This document shows, one piece after another, positions 32,701 to 44,700 of a stretch of 64,000 nucleotides of DNA. The stretch lies in NCBI GenBank assembly GCA_004194705.1, contig SADC01000914.1, forward strand, positions 62,001 to 126,000. Direction: 5' to 3'. The stretch's first letter is position 1. Every line of letters starts with the position of its first letter. The stretch comes from Ditylenchus dipsaci (Eukaryota > Nematoda > Chromadorea > Rhabditida > Anguinidae). Position numbers and translations under genes: made by a program. The notes beneath the pieces are model-generated. The model did not search any database. It worked only from the letters and a program-made list of their open reading frames with translations, and was not told the DNA's origin.

Positions 32701-35700
32701 ACAAAATGTGGAATAAATTGGAGGTATGTTACAAATTTCTGATTTTTTTTGCAAAATACTCATTTTTGATTACAAAATTTTTTCGCGATATTTTTTAAAC
32801 TTTTTTTTTGGCTAAATAAGGTACTCTTATATAACAACAGCATGTAAAACTACAGAAATAAATTACGAATAGTTATTTCTTGGAGATGAAAACCACTTAC
32901 CGTATTCTCTCTAATAGAGGGGTCGACCGTCTATTTTTCAACATCCAAAAATATTTTTGACTTCATATTAAAAATGCAATAAAACATGGTTAACCCCTCT
33001 AGTTTTGGTCTCTTAGGGACCCGTCTATTAGAGAGGACCCTTCAAATAGAGAGGACCCGTCTATTAGAGAGAATACGGTATTCTTAGATAAAACATAGTT
33101 ATCTGAAATTTCTGACACAAAATTACGTTAGTTTTAGCTAGGGTTGACCGTTTTGCCGGCGAAACCACTCAAATAATCGTTCAATTTAATCCATTCAAAC
33201 ATACGCTGGCCTATTCTTGCCTAAGCCTAAAAAACGCACAAAAAATCAACAGGAGGAACAAGGCAAAAAAACTCCCCTATTGAGGGATAGGCCCAAAAAT
33301 TTGGTGAATTTAGCGGCGAAAATCAAAATTTGGCCAACCATAGTTTTGGCTGAAGTGCGAAGTATTTCTTATAGAATCTCCATGGTAGTGCAGGTCTATG
33401 ATCTATGTTTTCGAAAAATAATTTGTATTTTTTGGGATTGCTGTTAGTTCTCAAAATGGCAAAAAGACCTGGATAGAATCACCTTCTTCCAATAAAAAAG
33501 TTTATTAACTATTTTCAAAATTTTGAGGTCGCAATTCTGTGATGGTACCACGTCTTTTGTAGTATGCTCGGACATATCCCATTCAAAGAACCCTTCGAAA
33601 ATTTCATAAGCCCATTTGCAGATAACCAACGGCAAAGAGATGCGCAAACGGCAGAGTGAGATAGTCTTTCTGCCCACTTCCCTCCTCTCCGACATACTCA
33701 TCAAAGAGTTCAAAGCAGTCGAAGACATGAAAAATTTGGATCAATACGACATGCCCTCCTCCAAAAATGGGGAATACCAATACCAACCAAATCCCATGGA
33801 AGAAGGACTCCAAAACGGCGAAAACCATGCTCCACCAGAAGACCTGGTGACCAATGGAGCTTGCTCCTCCTCCCAAATGGAGCTGGATACCTCATTTCTG
33901 AGCGAGGATGATGGCCATATGTATGCCAGAGAGCCGCTGGAGGACTGCAGAATGCATTTGTGCCCGCATGACAGGGTGTCCTTGGAGTCTGTGTTCAAGG
34001 CCGAGGTCAAGGCAGTCAACAGGAGTGCTGCCGAGGGTGGGTTGTTTTTTCATAGTTAACAGTTTTGGTCAGGATTATTGAGACTTTTGTTTTGCAGAAC
34101 TGCTGAATCACTATGGCATAGGTGTGGCGATGGTTGCAGCTAATAGTAGTTTACATGAGGATCCCTTTATCAACTTCCATGACTCCCACTCCAGAAGACT
34201 TAGAACAGGGTAGGTTTCTTCAGTTTGTAGACTGAGTTTTTAGGCCACAGTCCTAATGAGAGCCGAATGGTCATAACTTAGGTAGACGGTATCGTCTTGT
34301 AGCTTAAAAAAACACGGCTACAAATCGAACTGTTGAAAAACTAGACATTACACCTTTACAAGGAGAATATCGTGGGATAGCACTCTTCCCCGGCCTCTAC
34401 AAAAGCCGTACGCGACCACCGGCGTAGGCTTACTCAACTTTTTCAAACCTGATTCTGTCAGTGGATATAGCTTTGTAAGAAAGTTGAGATCCTGGGCTAG
34501 ACTCTGGCTGAAAAAAATTAAAATTTATAAGAAAACCACCAAGGATAATAGCTTTACAAATTTGCTGGCAAAATTCATTAAATTTGCCGGAAGTTTTCAC
34601 ACACATCCTTTTCGTTGTCACGATATAAAAAAGTGCCGAAATCTGATAAGATTGGGACTTGCGATGCACACCATAACTTTCCTTGTTTTCAGACTCGACA
34701 TATGCATAGACTGTGTGCGGACAATGAAGAGAGATGCCGCCTTCAAAAGCAATTTAGGCAATTGTATAGATCTGACAAAGACATTGATTTTGAAGCAGAG
34801 GTAAATTTTCACCTCATGTTTACAAAAAATATAATTAGAAATTTCAGAACACACGACCCCAACCGAGACAACCCTCAACCCATCGAACACCCACCTCCAG
34901 ATGCTGTTTGGGTCTCGGAAAAAACACTTACGCTCCTTTAAAAAACTAGCAGTGGAACAGATGGAGTATAAAAAGAAGACGTCCAGCAAAACACTCAAGG
35001 ACTTGGTCTTCTCAATCAGCTTGGACGGATTCCACAAGGTTGGTTGGCATTCTCAGTTTCATAATCTAAAAATACGGAGCCTGTCAAATCACGAGCAAAA
35101 AGGTTAATAAACACTTACCTGTATGGACAAACTGGATGGAAAATTGCCAAAGTATGGGTTTTTTTGACACGTTCGACTGACAAAGTCAATGATCCCCAAT
35201 ACTCCAAAGAGCCTGAAAAATTTTAAGGCGTAGAGAATGACGCAAATGTTGGGACATCCTAGAGGGCTCTAGCTCGTTCAATGGTTGATACAGTCAACTC
35301 AGCGTTTCTTGCTTACACGTCCAACTACTGAAACAAAAAATATAATCAGCGCCTGGATTTCTTCGACACTATGGCTCTGATATAACCGGGGGTGAAATAA
35401 ATATGGGTACGTCAGGTTTGATCGCCACGAATTGATCGCCGGCTAATTTTGATCGCCACAAAATTGATCGCCACAAATTTGATCGCTCACGAAATTGATC
35501 GCCAGCCAAATTTGATCGCCACAAATTTGATCGCTCACAAAATTGATCGCCAGTCAAATTTGATCGCCACAAAATTGATCGCCAGTCAAATTTGATCGCC
35601 ACACATTTGATCGCCAGTCAAATTTGATCGCCACAAATTTGATCGCCGGCTTATTTTGTTCGCCACAAAATTGATCGACGTTCAATTTTGATCGCCGGCG

Positions 35701-38700
35701 ATATTGTTTGCTTTTATGTCTTTGTCGTTTCTTTATCTTTTTATAACCCCTGGTCCAGGTAGTTATTCAGCTGGATGATCTGAAAAATCAAATTTTTTAA
35801 GTAAAAACAACCATTCCATCACATGTGGAATCGTCTGGGTAATAAGGCTTGATAAGACCAAAAGTGTATACCAGCTGAACCCCGAAACTTTGGGTGGGTA
35901 CCACTTGGCCAGGTGGATATTCACCTGGATGACCTAAAAAATCAAAAACAACCGCTTTTTGCTATGTGATGGCATGGTTTGTTCAAATTTTTTATTTTTC
36001 GGCTTATCCAGGTGGATGTCCACCTGGATAGCATAAAAATAAAAATTTCTTAAAAATAAATGATAAACCATTTTGTCTAACTTAAGATTGTGTAGTAAAT
36101 TGGGTTTGTCAGGACCAAAGTTGGGATTTCACCCACCTCATTCCCAACACCTGGAATGGGTACCTCCTGGTCTGTTGGATGTCCACCTGGATGACCACAT
36201 ACATAATCCTCAGCTGAGTAACACTACCTGAGTATAACTGAGTACCCTACTCTTGGGTACTCTCCATGACTCCCTCTTGGGTACTCTCCCATCCCTAATT
36301 AACACCACCTTGGTGCTCTCCTCCTGGATTCTCCTATCGTGGGTACTGCTTTTAGGAGACTTATATCTTTAAAAGTAAATTTATATCTGGGGTACAGAAT
36401 GGCTCAAGGGTGTAAAGTTAAAAAATATTGAAGATGTAAGCGAAAATAAGGAGTTCAAAACCCTAACAGACAACTAGAAGTGGATCACAAATTTGTGGCG
36501 ATCAAATTTGTGGCGATCAATTTGACTGGCGATCAAATTTGTGGCGATCAATTTGACTGGCGATCAAATTTGTGGCGATCAATTTGACTGGCGATCAAAT
36601 TTGTGGCGATCGAAATCTGCAGGCGATCAATGCGACTGGCGATCAAATTTGACTGGCGATCAAATTGTGAGCGATCAAATTTGTGGCGATCAATTTTGTG
36701 AGCGATAAAATTTGTGGCGATCAATTTTGTGGCGATCAAAATTAGCCGGCGATCAAATTTGTGGCGATCAAACCTGACGTACCCATAAATATTAGTCATA
36801 AGATTTTAGACAAGCTCAGCAGACTGCTTGGGATCTCGAAATTCCTGAAAAAACTCTTACCACTAGGAGGCATCAGATACAAATTACATCGACATGGGTA
36901 CTCTTTTTAAGAAGAAGTATCAAAGTTACGAAACAAAGGATGAACTGGCCATACATTTCGATCTGCTCGATCTCATAGCGAAGTAGTCAGTAAAAAGCTA
37001 ATTTGACAATTTTCGACAAAAAACTGGGGACAGAAGGAAAGGAAACGGAGTACAGAAAAGACTCTCTAAAGACTTCAAAAAAACATGTCGCACTCTAGGA
37101 CATTCGAAAAAGCCTACATACCCAATTACAATGCTGAGTCACCAGCGGAGAGAACAAAAAACAAAAATAACAACCGTAACTTTATTCGAGTCGATAACAA
37201 CCATAACAGACAACAATAGGATCATTTAAGCAATGGAACCGGCGTTGGAAGCAATTCTCGGCCACAGATCAGCACATTCCTTGGCCACAGGTCCGTGATA
37301 GCGCTGCCCTTCATCTCGCCCTTGTTGTTCACGATCACAGCCGCATTGTCCTCGAAATAGATGAAAGTGCCGTCTTTGCGTCGAATCTGCTTTCTCTGGC
37401 GCACTACCACAGCTTGCAGCACTGAAATAATTGAAGGCATTAGTGAAAGCAGTGCGAAATCAATTACCCTTTTTCGGAGCTCCGGCTTGCCTTTCTTGCA
37501 CGAGCAGACGATCATGTCACCAACACCAGCGCTTGGAAGGCGATTCAGACGACCACGGATTCCATAGACAGCTATCACGAACAGGTTCTTGGCTCCGGTA
37601 TTGTCAGCGCAGTTGATCACAGCTCCCACAGGCAGACCTGAAAACGAAGACAATCAATGAGATGCACATAACCAAAAGGAGAAACATACCGAGAGTGACA
37701 CGGAATTTCGCCCCAGAAGCACCTCCACGTCCTCGCTTTGACATCTTTGCTTGATTTCGCGAATATCTGCAATTAGCGATGTAAAAAAGGAGAACAGAGG
37801 GCTTACATATCTACAAAGACACCTAGCTATGCGCTTGATGTGCTATTCACAATGAACCGTATCCGTGACACGTATACCACAAAATTTAAAATACAGGACT
37901 GCAAAGCTTACGGCGTAATCACGGTTTTACGGACAAGACCAATTGTGAACAATTGTGAATAAAGGAAAAATTACTAAATTTTATCACGGACGAACAAAGA
38001 ATGCTGCGATTTTGAGAATCCTTTCGAGAAAAGAATTGTTTTGAAAAACTTTTATTTGTCATATACAGTCGAAACGCTCATGATTTTTGCGGAAATAAGG
38101 GTGAACAACGCTACATACTAGCCGGTGACAGCCTTGGGAATACCAAGTTAGGATTCGATCAAATTAGCCACTATGAAGGGCTGCCCTTAATGAAAAGAGG
38201 ACGCTACGCTGGAAGATCCCTCTCCTTGAAAATAGCGGGGCACACTCTGAAAGTAATCGACTGTATAAATTTTTTCGTCTAGTTTTTCTAAATATTTACA
38301 CCTAAACCACCTAAACTTGAGTAGCAAAAATAAGTTAGCATTAATTTTTTTACAACTGAAATTTTTGCAGACAGTACGGCAATCAGCCAGAAACAACAGT
38401 ACGAGCAACCACCAAGTAACAAGCATCCCAATAACAACTACAAGTGGATTAAATCTATCGCCAGGCCAGGTACCTCCAGCTCTATGGACTTTGACTACAG
38501 TGCTGACTCCTCTCCATCCACTTCTTCTCGCAACAACAACAACATGACTAGTACCAACAATGTCGCTGCTGGTGCAGCCAATCGCAAGCGGAAACATGAG
38601 GTGTCTCAAGGACCATCTGAATCTAGCCAAGTGGATGGCATATCTCCTAACTCCCCTTCCAGACCCAATTCCTCAGCCTCAGGTGAGGCCAATTCCGACT

Positions 38701-41700
38701 CCAGAAGTGACTTGAATGGAGGCGATGACTGTGTAATTGTCAATGAAGTCAATGGAAAACCTTCAAAATTCAACGATGATTTGCTGTGTGAACATGGTAA
38801 GTATTTAGGACCAGATTTAGCAAATTTTGGGAAAATGTTCTTCTTATTACTTTTCTCATTCTGACCATAAAAATATTTTTTGTACAGTGACCACTAAAGA
38901 TGTAGCCTAGATTTTAACTGAATTTTGAGTTGCAAGTTTTTGCTTCTCGGCCGCCAGGAAAATTTTTTCAGCCAGTCCTGCTAGAAAGCCTGCTTTTTAT
39001 TTCACAAATCGCCCTGAGCCATTGCGCGAAAAACCAGGCTACACTTAACAGTATACACATACCTGGAGTGATCTGATGACAGTGACCGAACTGGTCACTG
39101 TCAGGATTAGTAAGAAACTTGAAAATCGGGTCAAAAAAATTGTCGGAGCAGCTGCGGAACGTACTATTATGTGGTATTTTATTGATTCGATTTTAGGGAA
39201 GGAGAGATTATCCTATTTCAAACTGGGCCAATTCAAAATGGACCGACTCAAAACTGGGCCAACTTGTCGACAACCTTTTTATTGATATTTCACTCAAAAT
39301 CGTGGTCCAATTGGGCCCATTTCAAACTGGGGCAATTCAAACTGCTCCAATTTAAAATTGGGCCAAATAAAAATTGGGCCAACGCAAACGGGCCGACTTG
39401 TCGACAACTTTTTCATTGATATTTCACTCAAAGTCGTGGCCAATTTGAATTGGCCCAGTCTTCTCCTCCCCCGATTTCAATGGCTTTTTAAAAATTTCAA
39501 TACTCGAACTTGTGGTCATATCCCAACAAGCCAAGATATTTTTTGTAATTCTGGTGCCTTTTTTGAATATTTAAGAAATTTTGGCTATAAGGGTGTCCCA
39601 GAATAATTCTCACTGACAAAAAGGCACATTTTGTGAAAACCTCAGTCAGCTCCACATTTCCAAACAAAATAATTTACAGGCAACCTTACATTTGCCGTCA
39701 AAAGGGTGTGGTTGCACAGATGGGAGTGGGAAATGTTGAGAAGCAACTACGCCGACTATTTTGAAGCCATACCTTGCTCCACTCTTGAATGTTCGGAGTG
39801 TGTGGACAACTACTTTGTAGGAATATAGTTTATAAACCCATAATCATAGGCTAAAATATGTTAATTTCAGTCCGCCAGAACAGAGCAAGCCACCTGTCTA
39901 TCGTTACTCGAAGCTATCCAGAACGAGATCCTTAAAACCATGCGGTCCATTGAGAGGAGAAGAAATTGGCAGCCTCAGGAGCTGGCATAGTCTATACAAG
40001 GGTGTTATGCCCCAAATTCGTGCAAAAAATTTGCAAGCCCTCCAGGTGGGTATATCGAGTTGGTTTGGGAAAAATGAATTTTCAAAAAATAATCAAGACC
40101 TGTGGCAGTATTACGAAAAGTTTACAGTAGAGCCTTGACTATGGAATTTTTAACAATGTTGCTCCCGATTTATGATGTTCTGGGGAATCTGATTTCCGGT
40201 TCTCATTTTTTAGCCAGAAAATAATAAAAAAACAGCTTTGAATTTTTTTAAATTTTCAAACAAATCATCTAATTCTTGACAAAAGAGCTTTTTGACCTTT
40301 CACTTGCAAACAACTATAAATCTCAAGAATAGTGAAAAAATCTGTCGCTTAGAAATCTAGTAGGGTTGTGGAATTGACCGGCTTTTCGGTCATTTAACTG
40401 TCCAATGACCTGCCATTTGGTCAATTTCACTAGAATTGGTCATTTTGATTGGTCAAATGACCGTCATTCGACCGGTCAAATGACCAAGTTATTAATTTAA
40501 CCATTTACCGTATTTTCTCTATTAGTTCCACATGTGGATTATTTTTCAATCGTCCGAAAATCGGAAAAATTTGGGGTCGATCTCGAGATTTTCGGCTGCT
40601 CAGCCAAAATCTAAAAAGTGGAATCAGTAGAGCTTGTGGGAGTTTAGAAAGTGCAATAAACAGCTTTGCTAAATTTTTTCTCTGAGCTGAGATACAGGTC
40701 CTTTTGTTGGGGGTGTGGGTTTAATAGAGAGTGTGGAACTAATAGAGAGAATACGGTAAATGCCCGGCTATTTCACAACTATAGAAGCTAGCCTCGGATT
40801 CTTAGCCTAACAATTTTAACTCTTTTATTTTAATTCTCGTTTCTTTGCAGGACAAAAACCAACATTGAGATCCCGAGAATCTGCCAAGAATGCCTTCTTT
40901 GTGAGCACAACGCTCCCTACATGGTTTTGGACGAGCAGGAAAGCGAGAAATGTTCCGCTGGCTTCCCAATTACTTACGAGGTTTTTTTTTTAATTTTTGT
41001 CTAATTTTCGGCATTTATAGCAGTTATTTATTGCAAGTTTTAGGAGTGGAATGATTTGCTGAGGGTATATGCTAAACACTCGCCTTCTTATCCTCGTCCT
41101 GTTGAAATCAAATTGGCACCCAATGGTTAGTCTTTGGAGCATTTTTGAGATAACAGCAAAAATTTCCTTGGTCCCCCAAGTTAAATTAAATTTATTTTTT
41201 CACTAGCTTATGCTCTGTGTGAAACACGACCTTTTTGGGTCAATTTTTTGTAGTACGGTCAAGTCTCAATTTTACGGCACCCCCTCAAATTCGTTCCCGC
41301 CTAGGGTCCGATGCTTTTATCCCATCATTTTTAATGCTTTTTTTCAGTTGTCTTGGTTAGTCTGATCAGAAATATCGCAACGATTCCGGTTTCGCCAGTC
41401 GTTTCCAAGAAAAACTAATTTTTTCTATTTGGACCCACGGGTCTCGATTATACGCAAGAGAAACAACGTGAAAACATTTTTTTGCGAAATTCCAATGTGC
41501 CCGAAAAGAGTAGCAAGAGATACCGAGGCAATTTTCGCCAAGCTCCCTGATGAGCCAACTTTTATTGGAATCCTCATGTTTGATTCAGGTAATTATGACT
41601 TCTTCTGCGCAATCTGCAATATGCAGCACTTGGAGGAGGAAGACAATAAAAGGTATTGCTACCCTGAAGGCGGTGATATCTACATCAAATTGGTAATTTG

Positions 41701-44700
41701 CTGTGACTGTTTTTTACAAAATTATTTTGACTGGTCTAAATTGCAGCAAGGAGATGGTGGGGAAGAGCAGGAAACCAAAACACAACTTGCTTCAGTAACC
41801 ACGAGAAGATTGGCTGCTAAAAACTTGTTGAAATTTAAGGTAATATTTGAGATGAAATACGGGCTTACTGCTCCAAGGTATTATATTGAAGGTAGGAATA
41901 CGGCACACTTGGCGTTAAAAAAGTTACAAACTCAGCTGTGAGTCGATAAATTGGGGCTCAAGTGGGTTGACTGTATTATATTCAAAAAATGTTGAAATCC
42001 ACTTTATTGGGAAATCCTAAAATATGTTTTCAGTAGCACACTGACTCGCTTTTCCAAACGATATCCAACTGTCATGATTCCAACTGTCATGACCGACTGT
42101 CATGAGTCCAACGGTTATATATCTCCTCACATATATCTCCCCAGCCTACATCTCTAAAAATCCCAATCTTCCACATTTATTTAACTTAAAGGTTAACGAA
42201 TTCCCCCTCCAAAATTTTGAGCTTACACTTTTAAATTCTGGTGCTAGCAGACATTACTTTTTCTTGAAATAACGGTCATAAAATATTCATTAGAAAACCA
42301 GTAATTCTCAAGTTGGTAGGACACCACCTGGTACTATACACCTTCGGAATCCAAAATTTTTAATTTTAGCCAAAAGTAATTCAAAATAAATATACCATAT
42401 CCAGAATTGTGTGGAAACCCAGTTCTGGAGTAGTTTCGTAACCCGTAGGGCATCTAGGTGTCCAATGCTCACGTGGTTTAGCTAGATGGAGGTTTTGTAG
42501 CTCAAAAAACATTTGAAAAATCGCATCAAATGAGCGACCACTTGGTTTGGTTGGTGCATGGATTATCGAGTGGAACTGAGGTGGGATCATAGGAAAAATG
42601 TAAAATTATAGGAGTTGCTCGTAAGACAAAAATATTAACTTTCAAAAAATTTGTGTGGAATCCGCCGCCCAGTGGACTAATACTAACATTACATGAGCAT
42701 CACTGCCTAGCTACCTTCACCTCGATAGGTGCCTTCACGGCTATGAGAAAAAATCGGGTCGCAAAAATCGGGTCGGAAAAAATCGGGTCGGAAAAAATCG
42801 GGTCGGAAAAAACCGGGTCAGAAAAAATCGGGTCGGAAAAAATCGGGTCGGAAAAAATCGGGTCGGAAAAAATCGGGTCAGAAAAATCGGGTCGGAAAAA
42901 TCGGGTCGGAAAAAATCGGGTCAGAAAAAATCGGGTCGGAAAAAATCGGTCAGAAAAAATCGGGTCGGAAAAAATCGGGTTATTATATTTTTTATGGTAC
43001 TTATGTACCTGGGGGGGGCTGTTTGTTGTTGTTGGTTTACTTTTTTGGCTAACTGTGAGTGTGTTTAAACAGCTGTGATTTGCGTCTTAGGTATGTGGTG
43101 TAGCATCTCAACCCAAGCAAACAAACCTTCCTGCGCCCGAAGGGTGCGAGCTGAATCTCCCCCAAGCTGATATATTATATATTGAGTATCCTACCAAGTT
43201 TTGGTCACTGGAGCTGGGCAAAAAGAGCCTCTAAATGCATTTTGTTCAAGAGTCTAGCTCGGAATTATGTCTAAGGTGAGTGAGTGCGCGCATCTCTAAC
43301 CTACCAAGCCCCCTGCGCCCCCTTCGGGATACAGGGGCTTGGTTGCTTGGGTTGAGATGCGGACACCCCCATACCTTAGACGCAAATCACTCGAAAGTGA
43401 CTCTGGATGCATAAAAAATGTATGCATACCAGAGTTTATTTATGCGGTAGGCCCCAGTCAACAAAACTATGTTCAACATCTTCTTTTTTACACTAAATTG
43501 GTCTATTTTTGGTCCTTTCCCACCCTAATATGGCCCTAAATCCCTTCAAAATGGTCAAAATAGGTTTTTTGGGTGGTCCCAAAACCCAATTTTTATTGAC
43601 TAGAACACAAAAAAAATGTCCTTTTCGAGCTTCTGAGGCAATTTTAGGTCGATATAGGGTGTTTGGAAACACTTTTTAAAAAAATTCATCTGGGGGGGGG
43701 GTTGTATATGCAAGTAGCGCCGAGTCTTTAATGCATTTACGATCAAGAGTCTTGTTCAGAAACGTGTCTAAGCTAATCGAATGCGCGCATCTCTGACTCT
43801 CAAACACCGATACGCCCAAGAAAAGGAGCTAGGGGGCTTGGTTGGTTAGAGATGCGCAGACCCACATACCTCAGACACAAATCACTCGAAAGTGATTCTG
43901 GATGCATAAAAAATGCATGCATACCTTTCTTTATTCGGTAATCCCCAGCTGACAAAACTATGTTCAAATCACATCTTTTTTGTATTTCAAAAGATATTCA
44001 GGTACCTTTTTCGGTTTATCAAGCATGAAGGACCGAGGCAATTGGTCAACTTATGATTGACCAAAGACCAAATTTTTTTTTGAAACCCTGACTTTTTAGT
44101 AGGAAAAACGTTGGGAAACAACTCTTTTATCGTTTCATAAAAATTATTTAGAAGATGTTCAAACACTATTCACAGTTGACCAAAAAAGGTCTTAACACCC
44201 CCTCCCCCACTCCCCCAGGTACAAAAATTATAGTGACCCGATTTTTTCCGACCCGATTTTTTCCGACCCGATTTTTCTGACCCGATTTTTTCTCATTACC
44301 GCCTCCACCCCTACTTGAGTACCAGGGTACCACTACCTGTGCATTACTGACTGGGTATCACTACTTAAGGACCTTTACCTAGGTACGACTACTGGCGACC
44401 ACCACCGCAGATAGGAGTAACACCACTTGTGTAGCCCTTTCTGGTATATCATCAACTCGATACAAAATTTGACTCGATACATCAACTCGATACACTATCG
44501 ACTCGATACATCAACTCGATACACTGTTTTGTAAAATTTCGTCATAGTCATTATGGAGGGGGGGGGGTAAAACTTCGACTCGCTACAATTGTGACTCGCT
44601 ACACTTTTTGCTACTCGCTACACTTTAACTTTTTTGTCCATTTCACCCAAAACATGTACTACATGTTCCCCTATCCCTTGCAATGTGGGGTGTGCTGGTC

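Larger units (their letters stand above)
35039..38370. other. USP48 intron hosting a foldback and RPL23
   Basis: Contains the foldback at 35405-36784 and the antisense RPL23 gene at 37226-37744. 35850-36200 carries repeated CCAGGTGGATxxCCACCTGG words. 36811-36960 starts after an ATTTTAG acceptor-like site and stays open in one frame for about 55 codons, so it might hide a missing USP48 exon, but I see no family match. 37745-38360 is unassigned. Confidence 0.45.

Noticed and set aside
33622..34059. 147-codon frame as a separate protein
   Set aside because: It is a USP48 exon (ends at the donor at 34036); the CPHD motif and flanking phases fit the USP48 model.
35420..36775. Regular repeats and spacers resembling a CRISPR array
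   Set aside because: Units are contiguous tandem repeats in opposite orientation on two arms of a eukaryotic transposon, without unique spacers or cas genes.
37226..37744. RPL23 as processed pseudogene because the frame is broken
   Set aside because: It has two short introns in coding phase, and two one-base homopolymer corrections restore exactly 140 residues; consensus error is simpler.
41429..41941. A 170-codon uninterrupted frame that looks like an independent gene
   Set aside because: It is two USP48 exons (41589-41692, 41747-41839) read through a 54-bp intron and flanking intron sequence. The splice phases match neighbouring exons and the peptide matches the USP48 order.
42653..43078. 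141-codon frame with KIGSE repeats
   Set aside because: Translation of the AATCGGGTCGGAAAA arm array of a foldback; no gene evidence.
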